Positions 26,013-35,108 of a stretch of DNA of 64,000 nucleotides are shown one piece after another. The translations under genes were made by a program, and so were the position numbers. Origin of the DNA: Rhodospirillales bacterium (lineage in GTDB: Bacteria; Pseudomonadota; Alphaproteobacteria; Rhodospirillales; Thalassospiraceae); contig JAHQVT010000010.1 in NCBI GenBank assembly GCA_019634165.1, positions 730,287-794,286 of the forward strand. The letters are read 5' to 3'. How positions within the stretch are numbered: position 1 is the first letter of the stretch; each line of letters begins with the position of its first letter. The notes beneath the pieces are model-generated. The model was not told where the DNA came from. It did not search any database and saw nothing but the letters and a program-made list of their open reading frames with translations.

Positions 26013-27067
26013 GATTTTCTCCGGCTTGTGAAAATCAGCGAGAAGAAGAAGGGCACGCCAACAAGGGCCGTAATCACCCCGATTGGCAAAATCGCCCCCG
26101 GTATCAGAAGTTTCGAGAGAACCGATGTCGCCGACAAGATCAATGCCCCGCACAGAACCGATGCAGGTAGGAAGAAGCGTTGATCTTCGCCAACCAGCAT
26201 CCGGGCGATATGTGGCCCAACCAACCCGATAAAGCCAATGGTGCCGACAAAGGATACCGGGATTGCGGCCAACAGGCTGACGATCAGCATGGTCCGAAGG
26301 CGAAGCCCCTGCACATTGACGCCAAAACTTTCGGCCTTGGCATCGCCAAGTCGAAGAGCGGTAAGCGCCCAAGCCTGTCGGGCAAATAAGGGAAGGGCAA
26401 TAACGACCACAGCGGCAGTCACGCCGACCTTGGTCCATGTCGCTTTCACCAGACTGCCCATGGTCCAAAAGACAACAGCAGCCAAGGCTTGTTCGCTGGC
26501 AAGATATTGTAACAAAGCCAAAAGCGCGTTGAAGGTAAAGACCAGCGCAATGCCAAGCAAAACAATGGTTTCAACCGTAACGCCGCGCAGGCGGCTAAAG
26601 AAATGAATGATCAGGGCCGTGCCCATCGCCATGATAAAGGCGTTGATTGGAATGATGAAATTGACAAAGGCCGGGAGCAGCGCAACCCCAAAAACCAAGG
26701 CCAATGCCGCGCCAAATCCGGCAGCTGCCGAAATGCCAAGCGTAAAAGGGCTGGCAAGCGGGTTGGCAAGGATGGTTTGCATTTGTGCCCCCGCCGTTGA
26801 CAGGGCTGCCCCCACCGTCAGCGCCATTAAGGCCACCGGCATGCGGATTTCCCAGATCACCACGCGCAACTGATCAGATGCCGCACCGGGGTTCAACAGG
26901 GTCGCGATCACATCGGTCAGCGGATAGTTGGCCGGCCCTGTTGCCAGATCAATTGCAAAGGATAAAAACAATGCCCCGCCCATTGCGAGCAGGATCATAA
27001 AACGACGCAAGGAGCGTGCTTTGTAATGCACGCTCCCGGCCTCATTGGTGAGTTGATGGGTTGTCAT
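26006..27067 (-). CDS. Iron-chelate ABC transporter permease (FecCD family)
   Basis: The 353-residue inner-membrane permease has about ten predicted membrane segments. It carries the FecCD signatures RMPVALMALTVGAALSTAG and GLVGPHIARMLVG, the latter contacting the ATPase. It lies between, and directly adjoining, the substrate-binding and ATPase genes; the binding-protein stop and permease start share base 27067. Only one permease is present, so it probably acts as a homodimer. Family members import ferric siderophores, heme or cobalamin. The context does not decide which, though iron is favoured. Confidence 0.9.
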   Translation of the reverse strand: MTTHQLTNEAGSVHYKARSLRRFMILLAMGGALFLSFAIDLATGPANYPLTDVIATLLNPGAASDQLRVVIWEIRMPVALMALTVGAALSTAGAQMQTILANPLASPFTLGISAAAGFGAALALVFGVALLPAFVNFIIPINAFIMAMGTALIIHFFSRLRGVTVETIVLLGIALVFTFNALLALLQYLASEQALAAVVFWTMGSLVKATWTKVGVTAAVVVIALPLFARQAWALTALRLGDAKAESFGVNVQGLRLRTMLIVSLLAAIPVSFVGTIGFIGLVGPHIARMLVGEDQRFFLPASVLCGALILSATSVLSKLLIPGAILPIGVITALVGVPFFFSLIFTSRRKSW

Positions 27068-28197
27068 TAGTTTGTGGCGGTATCACTGACTGAGATGAAG
27101 TAACCCGGCTGGTAATCCAGCGGCAGGAACCGGTTATGCAGTTCCTTAAAGGTCGCTTCCGGGTCGATGTCGGCAAACAGGTCCGGGTGGAACCATTTGG
27201 CCATCTGTTCGATCACCACAAACTGATAGGGGCTGTTATAGAATTGGTGCCAAACCGCGTGAATCTGACCGTTTTTAACTGCCTTGATGCCGGTGAATGC
27301 CGGACGTTCCATCAGGCCAACCAGTTTGCGACGGGCTTCGGTCATGTCTGCATCCGGACCAAGACCAACCCAGGCACCACCTGGTGAATATGCTTCCCAA
27401 CTTGCGCCGGTGCCAACGAATTGATCCGGGTTGCTTGCGACAACCTGTTCAGGGTTAATCGTGCCAAAGGTACCCGGAATGATGGATGCAGCGATGTTTA
27501 CGCCACCCGCCATTTCAACCATTTTGCCGAAATTCTCGTTGCCAAATGACATGCAGCATTCTTCGGAATAGCCCGCAGCGCGTTCGATAAACACATTTGG
27601 TTTTGCGGGGTTTGCCTTGGCAAGACGTGCGGCAACTTCGTTGATATGATCAGCACGGAACTTGATGAATTCAGCAGCTTTTTCGTCCTTGCCGGTCAGT
27701 TGACCAAGGATTTTCATGCTGGTTTCGGTGTTTTTCATCGGGGCTTCACGAAAATCGATATAGACGATCGGAATGCCAACAGAAGCCAGTTTCTCGTCAA
27801 AGCCGCCATCTTCGGTGGCACCTTTGGCCTCAAGATTCATGATCACGACATTGGGCTGAAGCGAAATCGCCTGTTCGACGTCGAACGTGCCATCCTTCAT
27901 GCCGCCAAAGGTCGGAATATCATCAATGCGCGGATATTTCGCGGCATAGATGTCATAGGTTTGCGGATCGGCTTTTTTCAGATCGTCTTTCCACCCAACA
28001 ACGCGCTGGAACGGATCTTCGCTATCAAGTGTCGCTAGGCCATAAATCAGGCGGCCTTCACCCAGAATAACGCGCTCAACTGGCAGTTCGATGGAGACTT
28101 CGCGCCCAGCAACATCCGTTACTGTGACTGATTCTGCTGCCTGTGCGGTTCCCGCAACCATCATGGTCAGCGCAGTCAATGCACCAAAAATTTTCAT
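27067..28197 (-). CDS. Periplasmic iron-chelate-binding protein of an ABC transporter
   Basis: The 376-residue protein has a signal peptide ending near residue 20 (GTAQAAE) and a type III periplasmic-binding fold. The first lobe begins VTVTDVAGREVSIELPVERV, and the second lobe includes FIERAAGYSEECCMSFGNENF with a Cys pair. It is first in a three-gene import operon. Its promoter region is AT-rich and carries a Fur-like palindrome and a divergent methyltransferase gene. The ligand is probably a ferric chelate. A vitamin B12 ligand is less likely because no cobalamin riboswitch precedes it. Confidence 0.85.
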   Translation of the reverse strand: MKIFGALTALTMMVAGTAQAAESVTVTDVAGREVSIELPVERVILGEGRLIYGLATLDSEDPFQRVVGWKDDLKKADPQTYDIYAAKYPRIDDIPTFGGMKDGTFDVEQAISLQPNVVIMNLEAKGATEDGGFDEKLASVGIPIVYIDFREAPMKNTETSMKILGQLTGKDEKAAEFIKFRADHINEVAARLAKANPAKPNVFIERAAGYSEECCMSFGNENFGKMVEMAGGVNIAASIIPGTFGTINPEQVVASNPDQFVGTGASWEAYSPGGAWVGLGPDADMTEARRKLVGLMERPAFTGIKAVKNGQIHAVWHQFYNSPYQFVVIEQMAKWFHPDLFADIDPEATFKELHNRFLPLDYQPGYFISVSDTATN

Positions 28198-28246
28198 TCC
28201 CGTTTCCTCACATTTGGATTGCCCGACGCGGGGATTATCAGTTATT

Positions 28247-28265
28247 GAGAATGCAAATCAATCTA
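28247..28265. promoter_or_regulatory. Fur-like / TGA-N9-TCA site between the ABC operon and the methyltransferase
   Basis: GAGAATGCAAATCAATCTA matches about 13 of 19 Fur-box positions. The same stretch also contains TGA-N9-TCA (28246-28260), the pattern described for RirA iron-responsive operators. It lies 50 bases upstream of the binding-protein start in the divergent promoter region. Which regulator acts is not known. Confidence 0.35.
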
Positions 28266-28380
28266 TTTCGCAAAAAATAAAAATCATTGATTTATTATAA
28301 TTAATTAATATTCAGCTATAGATTGATGTGATGCGTTGTATTGCATTGCATCGTTTTCCCGCGAAAGAGGCCGAAAACCG

Positions 28381-29175
28381 ATGAGCCAAGCCAGCAATTA
28401 CAATCTGCGTGAAGAGATCAAAGAATACTGGTCACTGCGGGCGGCGACCTTTGATGAGCAACCCGGGCACGAGATTTTTTCTGATGCTGAACGACTGGCT
28501 TGGCACCGGTTGTTTGAACGGCATTTTGGCAAGGGCGAGGGCCGCAAGGCACTTGATCTGGCAAGCGGGACCGGGGTTATCAGCCATTTGATGCATGATC
28601 TTGGATTCGCTGTAACGGGCATGGATTGGTCAGAGGCGATGCTTGAAAAGGCGCGGGCGAAATCAAAACTTCGCGGGTCAAACATTCGGTTCTTGCTGGG
28701 CGATGCGGAAAGAACGCTTGAAGATGATGACTGCTATGACGTGGTTGTTACCCGCCATCTGGTATGGACCCTGATTGATCCTGCAGCGGCCTTTGCCGAA
28801 TGGTTCCGCGTTCTTAAACCGGGTGGGAAGCTTTTGGTGTTGGATGGCGATTTTGTTTCGCCGACTTGGGCAAGTAAACTTAACAAGGCGATGGCGGGGT
28901 TTCTGGAGTCGCTTGGCCTACGTAAGCCGGTTGACGGCGTGCCCCACCTGCAAACACATCGCGATATTTTGGCACGGGTGCATTTTTCCAACGGTGCGCG
29001 GGCGGATGACGTTGCAGGCCTGCTTAAGCAAACCGGGTTTGATCCGATTATTGTCGATTTCGATCTGAAACAAATCCACAACGCTCAAAAGAAGCATATG
29101 AGCTTTGCCAAGGGGTTAGAGCGCGGCGCACAGCATCGCTATGCCATTTGTGCGCAAAAACCGCAGGCAAGCTAA
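28381..29175 (+). CDS. Class I SAM-dependent methyltransferase
   Basis: The 264-residue methyltransferase from the ATG at 28381 has an AGAGG upstream. SAM motif I is LDLASGTGVIS (58-68), motif II contains GMDWSEAMLEKAR, and the post-motif is RVLKPGGKLLVLDGDFV, so it is a UbiE-like small-molecule enzyme. It is divergent from, and shares a promoter region with, the iron-chelate ABC operon. This suggests a role linked to the imported chelate, such as modifying or dismantling it; that role is inference and the substrate is unknown. Confidence 0.8.
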   Translation: MSQASNYNLREEIKEYWSLRAATFDEQPGHEIFSDAERLAWHRLFERHFGKGEGRKALDLASGTGVISHLMHDLGFAVTGMDWSEAMLEKARAKSKLRGSNIRFLLGDAERTLEDDDCYDVVVTRHLVWTLIDPAAAFAEWFRVLKPGGKLLVLDGDFVSPTWASKLNKAMAGFLESLGLRKPVDGVPHLQTHRDILARVHFSNGARADDVAGLLKQTGFDPIIVDFDLKQIHNAQKKHMSFAKGLERGAQHRYAICAQKPQAS

Positions 29176-29181
29176 GCTTTC

Positions 29182-29640
29182 TCAAGCGGGTTCGACCGTG
29201 ACTTCGGTTTTGACCGAATTGGCCAAGAAGCATGCTTCATGGGCCCGGTGATGCAGATCGGCTTCAAGATTGGCGTCGGGCGCAGTACCGTCATAGGTGA
29301 CGTTTGGCTTCAGGATGACTTTGCTGATCATGGTCTTGCCATCAACCGTCGCCATCTCGCCGATTGCAGCGTCAAGATAGCTATTAATGACCAAACCGCT
29401 ATCGGATGCGAAATGCAGGAAGAACAGCATATGGCAGCTTGAAAGGGCGGCGACAAAGGCTTCTTCCGGGTCAACATTGGCCTCAATCGAGTAGGGAATA
29501 GGCACGACATGCGGTGATGACGAAGCGGGGATTTCGACCCCACCATCAAACCGCCAGATATGCCCGCGTGAATATCGCCGATCGGTGAAAATTTCTGATT
29601 CGGAACGGGTCCAGAGGACTTCGGCGCCAAAGCTGCTCAT
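29182..29640 (-). CDS. OsmC-family peroxiredoxin-like protein
   Basis: The 152-residue protein has the OsmC fold. The two conserved cysteines expected for peroxide reduction are present: Cys69 in AALSSCHMLFFL and Cys137 in HEACFLANSV. Family members reduce organic hydroperoxides in the cytoplasm. It converges with the methyltransferase gene, their stops lying six bases apart, and it lies downstream of the acyltransferase-hydrolase fusion on the same strand with a 90-base gap. Confidence 0.85.
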   Translation of the reverse strand: MSSFGAEVLWTRSESEIFTDRRYSRGHIWRFDGGVEIPASSSPHVVPIPYSIEANVDPEEAFVAALSSCHMLFFLHFASDSGLVINSYLDAAIGEMATVDGKTMISKVILKPNVTYDGTAPDANLEADLHHRAHEACFLANSVKTEVTVEPA

Positions 29641-29730
29641 GCGGGCTCCTGATAGGGGATTAAGTTCGATAGTTGTCCAGTTTGATCATCGGTGTCGGCA
29701 AAAATAGTACAGATACGGATAGCGGAAAGG

Positions 29731-32082
29731 TCATTCCGCCGGAATCGCACAAGGCTGTTCCAGCGGGGCGGCACAGTGCTGTTTGACAAACTCTATGATC
29801 CGATCATGCGCGCCGTCGATGTCTTCATTAACAATGCCATGCCGATCTGATTTTAGCATCTGAACATCCATTTTCGCCGCGTTGGTCGCAAGCCTTTCGA
29901 TCATATGTGAACTGGCCGGATCAACCACCTGATCGCCATCGCCCTGCAAGATCAGGGTTGGGCATTTAACACCGGGTAGACGGCGATGCATTGCTGCCAC
30001 GGTACGACGTAATTGATGCAGGCCGCCGATCGGTATGTTGCGATAATTGATGTCGGGATGTTCTGATTCGTTTGGTCGAAATGTTAGCAATTCCTGTGCT
30101 GATGGCATCCAACCCATCAGCTTGTTCGCACCATAAAGCAACGGCACAAACATCAGGTTGCGATTGCGGAATTTAAGCGGTGTGCCAGCAAGAACAAGAC
30201 CCATAAGCTTGTCGGGTTGTTCTGCTGCCTGAAGGACACAAAGTGCTCCGCCTGTGGAAAAGCCAACCATCACCACCTGATCACAGAACGGGGCGAGTAT
30301 TTCATATCCACGGCGCACCGATGCCTGCCAGTCGGTCCATTTGCGCTTTTGTAATTCATGGGGGGAAGTCCCATGCCCGGCAAGGCGAACCCCCAGCACC
30401 GCATAACCAAGGGCGGAAAACTTTTCGCCAAGCTGACGAAGCTCAGCCGGGGATGCCAAAAAGCCATGCACAAGCAATACACCACAGGAAAACCGGGTCT
30501 GGCCATTGGGAAGCATCAAATAGGGGCTGCTATCTGCGGTCGCGGTTTCTTGTTGGTTGATGGCATCGTATTTTGGGTGTTGGTATTTTGTTCGGTTCCA
30601 ATGCCATGCGCGTGTTTCATCATCAAACCGCCGATGGGCAATGTCGATGTCACTTAGATGGTCAACCTCGATCCTGGCTTTTTCCAGTGCCTGCCACGCA
30701 GCATGGATCGGGGCCATTTCATTGGCATAGACCATGATCGGATTGTCCATACGGATCTGGTCGAAATTGACCTGTTCGCGCAATTTAGGCAGGAAGCAAT
30801 ATTTGTTGTCTTCGCGTTCGATCAGGCCAAGCTGAACGGCACTGTCGATAAAGAACCGGATTTGCGGGCAGTTTAGGTCAAAAATCCCAACATAATCGGC
30901 CGGGTTATGCATGCCGCGATGCAGATGAACATCGGTGGCCTGTTGGATGTTTTTGATCGCGAGATAAAGCGTTCGGTCAAAATGGCTTATATCGACCTCG
31001 GTCACACCATCGGCCAGCCACATCTTAATCAGACGCGATGCCAGATGACTGACATTGATCGTCAGGTTGGAATACATCACCGCCATGCAATGATCACGAA
31101 GCGGTGTGATATGGCGGGTCAGGGCATATTGTGTTACCCGGTCTGTTACTTTTTCAAGGCTGCGGGCGGGTCTGAACAGATCATCAATGCAGGTCGCATT
31201 TTGCACCCGACGTGACAACAACCGCCGATCAAGCCAATTGAACTGTTTGCGTGGATCAACCGGATTGCCCAACCGAATATCCATATCGGTTTTCTTAAAC
31301 ATCAGGTTGCCTTCAATGATCATCTCTTCGGCCATTTTGGGGCTTAATCCGCCGGTAAACATATCGGCAGCCCACGCCAAAAGGTTCTGATCAACCCGCA
31401 AAGGGTGGAACGTGATATTGGCCGGAAACATCAAAGTTGGCCTTGCGATCATTGCCAAAAGTCCATCTTCATCGCATTCAAGAATTTCCGACCAGCGCCT
31501 AAGTTCATCCTTGTTGCCATGCTTGGTCAGGTTGGACAGCCCGATTTTAAACCCGTCGATACATAAACCCAAAAGAGCAGCCCCACTATGATGCGCGCGT
31601 CTGGCGTCGGCGGACCGGGAATAGATGCTGTAATCGGGGCGTTTGGGGTGGGGACGATCATTGGTAAATACCCGACGATCCTTCACCATGCCGCCTTCGG
31701 GAAAGACCACGACCTTGCCACCGCGCAGGACTTCTTCGGCCAGAAATGGCAACAGCCGTTCATAATTATTCGGTACACCGCCAAGCGCACGCAGATAGCG
31801 CGAAAACGTATTGTCTTGCGCAAAAAATTCGCCGGATGCGATGGACCGGCAATAGACCCCGGTTTCAAGTGCGATCAAAAATTGCGGGATAAAGGTTTCA
31901 AACCGGGCGAAATGGTTGAACATAAAGATATCGCCCTGCGACAGATGGTCACGCGGACCATGCATCTTGATATTGATATCAAGATTGGCGCGCAAAGCTG
32001 TCATCGCACGAACGGTCCATTCACACGTTTTAGTATTGATCGCGAATTTTTCACGTTCGATATCGCGCGAATTCTGAACCAT
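29731..32082 (-). CDS. Acyltransferase (PlsB/PlsC-like) fused to an alpha/beta-hydrolase
   Basis: The 783-residue protein has two enzyme parts. The N-terminal part is a glycerolipid acyltransferase: the NHFARFE motif (His57-x4-Glu62, with Glu where Asp is usual) and FPEGG at 127-131. A middle region (about 330-520) has no domain I recognise. The C-terminal part (about 530-775) is an alpha/beta-hydrolase of the monoacylglycerol lipase/carboxylesterase type: oxyanion LVHGFLASP, nucleophile GFSTGG, acid Asp in LQGDGDQVVDP and His in SDRHGIVNED. No signal peptide is seen. It may remodel or recycle lipids using both activities; this is inference. Confidence 0.78.
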   Translation of the reverse strand: MVQNSRDIEREKFAINTKTCEWTVRAMTALRANLDINIKMHGPRDHLSQGDIFMFNHFARFETFIPQFLIALETGVYCRSIASGEFFAQDNTFSRYLRALGGVPNNYERLLPFLAEEVLRGGKVVVFPEGGMVKDRRVFTNDRPHPKRPDYSIYSRSADARRAHHSGAALLGLCIDGFKIGLSNLTKHGNKDELRRWSEILECDEDGLLAMIARPTLMFPANITFHPLRVDQNLLAWAADMFTGGLSPKMAEEMIIEGNLMFKKTDMDIRLGNPVDPRKQFNWLDRRLLSRRVQNATCIDDLFRPARSLEKVTDRVTQYALTRHITPLRDHCMAVMYSNLTINVSHLASRLIKMWLADGVTEVDISHFDRTLYLAIKNIQQATDVHLHRGMHNPADYVGIFDLNCPQIRFFIDSAVQLGLIEREDNKYCFLPKLREQVNFDQIRMDNPIMVYANEMAPIHAAWQALEKARIEVDHLSDIDIAHRRFDDETRAWHWNRTKYQHPKYDAINQQETATADSSPYLMLPNGQTRFSCGVLLVHGFLASPAELRQLGEKFSALGYAVLGVRLAGHGTSPHELQKRKWTDWQASVRRGYEILAPFCDQVVMVGFSTGGALCVLQAAEQPDKLMGLVLAGTPLKFRNRNLMFVPLLYGANKLMGWMPSAQELLTFRPNESEHPDINYRNIPIGGLHQLRRTVAAMHRRLPGVKCPTLILQGDGDQVVDPASSHMIERLATNAAKMDVQMLKSDRHGIVNEDIDGAHDRIIEFVKQHCAAPLEQPCAIPAE

Positions 32083-32383
32083 ATAATGCGATACCCCGGC
32101 GCGGACTAATAGACTGGTTTCAAGGACGTTTTATCGATTTTGACCGATCTTCTTATTGGCTTTGATATGTGTCTTAACGGTTGCTTTTGGAAGGGATGAT
32201 ACCGGCTCTTTGCGAAGAATTTATGTCATGTTGCATCGGTTTTCGTATAATCGCTGACCTGCTTGCCAACCTGTCTTGCTTTCTTTTTATCCATTTTCGT
32301 GACTGTTGCGTTGCCGTTGCCACTTGCTGCCAAGATTGGCAAATGGATATATATCCCTGCCCGCTTCATTGATCGGAGGCCGC
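32083..32383. other. Divergent intergenic region
   Basis: About 300 bases separate the minus-strand acyltransferase-hydrolase gene from the plus-strand MFS gene. It must hold both promoters. Apart from GGAGG at 32375-32379 before the MFS start, no repeat, terminator or clear operator was seen. Confidence 0.5.
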
Positions 32384-33682
32384 GTGCCAACATCCGCCCC
32401 AGAACCAAAAATGCAAGATAAGGCAGGCGACGCTGATGGCAAAACGCCATCGATCTTTTCGGATCGCAATTTCATCCTGTTTCTGGTTGGGCAATGCATC
32501 ACCACACAAGGATTGTGGATTCAGAAAATTGCCATGTCATGGCTGGCTTGGTCGCTGACCGGCTCGGCATTTTGGACGGGGGTGATCGCGGCTTTGAATT
32601 TTGCCCCGGCCTTTGTTTTGGGTCCGATATTTGGTGTTATGGCGGATCGGGTTGATCTGCGCCGAACGGCGATGGTGATCAATCTTGCGCAGGCCGGGGT
32701 TTCGGTTCTGTTGATGGGCTTGTCCTTTGCCGACAAAATGACATTGCCTTGGATGGTGGTTCTAGCCGGGTCACTGGGGATGTTGGGAAGTGCCATGACC
32801 CCGGTTCGTCTGTCACTGGTACCTGTCATCGTCCGTCGCGAATTCATGAGCCGGGCTGTGGCCTATTCGGCGATGAATTTTAACATTTCGCGTTTGGTTG
32901 GTCCGGCGGTTGGCGGGATTGTGATTGCGACGTGGGGTACGGGTGTTGCCTTTCTGATCAACGCGCTTAGCTATCTTCCGATGATTTTTGTGATTTCGGT
33001 GGTGACCATCCATATGGAACGCGCACCCGATGCTAAAAGTACGCGTATTTGGGCTTCACTGGTGGATGGTGCAAACTATGCCCTGCATCACCCGATGATC
33101 CGATCCGTTCTGGCTCTGTCATGTTTTGTGTCTTTGGCTGGAACAGGCATGATCGAACTGATGCCGGTCTTTGCCGAGGCGGTTTATGAGCGCGGTGTCA
33201 CCGGGCTTGGCGTGATGGCGTCTGCCGGGGGGATTGGTGCGGTGGCATCAAGCTTTATGCTCTCGCGGGTGAAATCCAAGCCAGAAGAATTTCAACGCAT
33301 TGCCATCATTGGCGCGTTTACCGCGTCAATTGGCATTTTAGGACTTGGGTTTTCGCCGTGGTACGAGCTTGCCGTCGGCTTGGTCGCCTTGGCGGGGTTT
33401 GGCCTGACAGCGGTTGGTGTTGGATCACAAACGGCCTTGCAATTAACCGTCGATAACCGATTGCGCGGGCGCGTCATGAGTTTCTGGAGTGCTACAAGCT
33501 TTGGCGGGATGGCATTGGGGGGCACGTTGCTTGGTGCGATTTCCGAAGTCGGAAACATCCAATATACCGCACGCGGGTCCGGTGTTTTGATCCTGTGTGC
33601 GGGCTGTATCGGGCTTTGGCGATTACATAAGATTGGCGCACTTGGCCGCCGCGATGCAATATCCTCGGATGCAGCGCAGTAA
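32384..33682 (+). CDS. MFS transporter (EntS-like, MFS_3 family)
   Basis: The 432-residue inner-membrane transporter has about 11-12 membrane segments, from FILFLVGQCITTQGLWIQK to GSGVLILCAGCIGLW. The loop 2-3 motif is GVMADRVDLRR, as in the EntS-like exporters related to enterobactin efflux. The GTG at 32384 is preferred because GGAGG lies four bases upstream; an ATG at 32411 is an alternative. The substrate is unknown. Export of a siderophore or small metabolite would fit the nearby iron-chelate importer, but no siderophore synthesis gene is seen. Confidence 0.82.
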   Translation: MPTSAPEPKMQDKAGDADGKTPSIFSDRNFILFLVGQCITTQGLWIQKIAMSWLAWSLTGSAFWTGVIAALNFAPAFVLGPIFGVMADRVDLRRTAMVINLAQAGVSVLLMGLSFADKMTLPWMVVLAGSLGMLGSAMTPVRLSLVPVIVRREFMSRAVAYSAMNFNISRLVGPAVGGIVIATWGTGVAFLINALSYLPMIFVISVVTIHMERAPDAKSTRIWASLVDGANYALHHPMIRSVLALSCFVSLAGTGMIELMPVFAEAVYERGVTGLGVMASAGGIGAVASSFMLSRVKSKPEEFQRIAIIGAFTASIGILGLGFSPWYELAVGLVALAGFGLTAVGVGSQTALQLTVDNRLRGRVMSFWSATSFGGMALGGTLLGAISEVGNIQYTARGSGVLILCAGCIGLWRLHKIGALGRRDAISSDAAQ

Positions 33683-33743
33683 AGGATTGTTAAGGCATCT
33701 CACACTAAGCTGGCTTCAACGTGATAAATTTGGGGATCTTCAG

Positions 33744-34313
33744 ATGCGTTTGGTTGGCATTGTAGGGTTGTGTTTGTTGCTTTCGGCGTGTTTTAGCACG
33801 GGTAATTCAGCAACACGGGCAACAGGCCCGATGCCAAGTGACACAGTTCAGGCGTTATCAAGCGTCAGTGTGCCAAATTCGCGATTGAACGCGTTTGCCC
33901 CGACCAACAAGTTTTTGCAATGTGTGCCCTATGCCCGTGAAGTATCGGGGATTGAAATTTATGGCGATGCCTGGACGTGGTGGGGACAGGCAGGCAAAAA
34001 GCATTTCCAACGTGGCAACGCCCCGCAAGTTGGCGCTGTTCTTGCGCTGCGTAAAACATCGCGTTTGAAATTGGGTCATGTCGCCGTGGTTTCAGCGATT
34101 CTTGATGACCGCAGAATTATGGTCAATCACGCCAATTGGGGCAGCGATTCGCGCACGCGCGGCAAAGTCCACTACCGTCAACCGGTGGTCGATGTATCGC
34201 CCAATAATGATTGGTCGGAAGTGCGGATGATGAATACCTTAGGCACATTCGGCCGTGTTTATCCCGCCCATGGTTTTATTTATCAGCCGCAAGAAACCGC
34301 AGAAGCAAACTAG
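33744..34313 (+). CDS. CHAP-domain lipoprotein (putative peptidoglycan amidase/endopeptidase)
   Basis: From the ATG at 33744 the 189-residue protein begins with a lipoprotein signal, MRLVGIVGLCLLLSAC (lipobox LSAC, Cys16). GGGGA lies upstream. A CHAP domain follows with the catalytic Cys60 in NKFLQCVPYAREVSG, His112 in LGHVAVVSAI, and Asn131 in NHANWG. CHAP proteins usually cut peptidoglycan cross-links or amide bonds; here it would be anchored in the outer or inner membrane. The longer upstream frame overlaps the MFS gene and is not needed. Confidence 0.82.
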   Translation: MRLVGIVGLCLLLSACFSTGNSATRATGPMPSDTVQALSSVSVPNSRLNAFAPTNKFLQCVPYAREVSGIEIYGDAWTWWGQAGKKHFQRGNAPQVGAVLALRKTSRLKLGHVAVVSAILDDRRIMVNHANWGSDSRTRGKVHYRQPVVDVSPNNDWSEVRMMNTLGTFGRVYPAHGFIYQPQETAEAN

Positions 34314-34563
34314 GCCCAATAGTTCAAGGCCCAGTTCAAGGGCCGGATTGGCCGCACAGAATTTGGCTGCGTATCAGGATATGTCGCGCCGCGATGCTGT
34401 TTGCTTTGCAAGGTTATGTCATGCAATCGCTTGGGCGCATTTTCCCCTGACCCAAAGGACAGCAGCATAATCTGTGTGCGGCATACGCCCAATCCCAAGG
34501 ATTGGGGTTTCCAATCCTTCCATGCCGATCCGCATTTCCAGATGTTAAAGACCGAATGTTGCC

Positions 34564-34606
34564 ATAAAAAATGGCGAAGCCCCGACTGAGAAAAGGGGCT
34601 TCGCCA
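34564..34606 (-). terminator. Minus-strand intrinsic terminator in the gene-free region
   Basis: TGGCGAAGCCCC (34572-34583) pairs perfectly with GGGGCTTCGCCA (34595-34606). On the minus strand the stem is followed by TTTTTT (34565-34570). The plus strand has no T-run. It would stop a transcript coming from the right, either read-through from the GntR gene or an unrecognised RNA. Confidence 0.8.
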
Positions 34607-34852
34607 GATAGAACCAGCACGGGCGGTGCGCTGGCTCTGGGGGTTGAGCGATGTGCAATCACCATCTTGTTTGCGCAAGCTCAATGCGTTGGCGCAGCAA
34701 ATCTGTGGTTTTGCAAAACGGTTCGTGATGACCTTGGTCTGATGCGTTTTGGCATGATGTATCGCTTCATGGTCGGCTTCTGATCGGCTTTTGTTGGTCG
34801 GATGAAGGCCCTTAAGCTGGCGAACTCTTTTCCCTGCCAAATCAATCGATCA

Positions 34853-34868
34853 ATTTTATCTATAAAAT
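34853..34868. promoter_or_regulatory. Operator-like palindrome, copy 1
   Basis: ATTTTATCTATAAAAT is a 7-2-7 palindrome (ATTTTAT and ATAAAAT around CT). The same motif recurs at 34993, 35095 and at the start of the GntR gene, so it is a candidate binding site for that regulator. Confidence 0.5.
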
Positions 34869-34992
34869 GACGGTTAATCTGTTAATTACGCCGTGACAGA
34901 GCGTTAAAATCAATCCGAAATATTGATCTGGTATCGAAAATTATACATTTTTGGCGACAAGTATAGTTAAGCATTTGTTTTGTATGGTTAAT

Positions 34993-35008
34993 AATTATCT
35001 ATAAAATT
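34993..35008. promoter_or_regulatory. Operator-like palindrome, copy 2
   Basis: AATTATCTATAAAATT carries the same core, TTAT-CT-ATAAAAT, with one half-site shortened. It lies in the AT-rich part of the gene-free region. Confidence 0.45.
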
Positions 35009-35094
35009 AAATAGATTCGCAATTTTCGTGCCGGTGCCGACTGAAACAGGCAGCGTTGGCGGAAATATAGTGCTGATGCCGCTTAAAAATCGGG

Positions 35095-35108
35095 TTTATA
35101 GATAAAAT
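35095..35108. promoter_or_regulatory. Operator-like palindrome, copy 3
   Basis: TTTATAGATAAAAT is the same core in the opposite orientation (TTTAT-AG-ATAAAAT). It lies about 180 bases past the end of the GntR gene. Confidence 0.45.

Noticed and set aside
34310..34840. A 176-codon minus-strand frame in the gene-free region
   Set aside because: A strong intrinsic terminator for the same strand lies inside it, its composition is not protein-like, and it has no recognisable motif.
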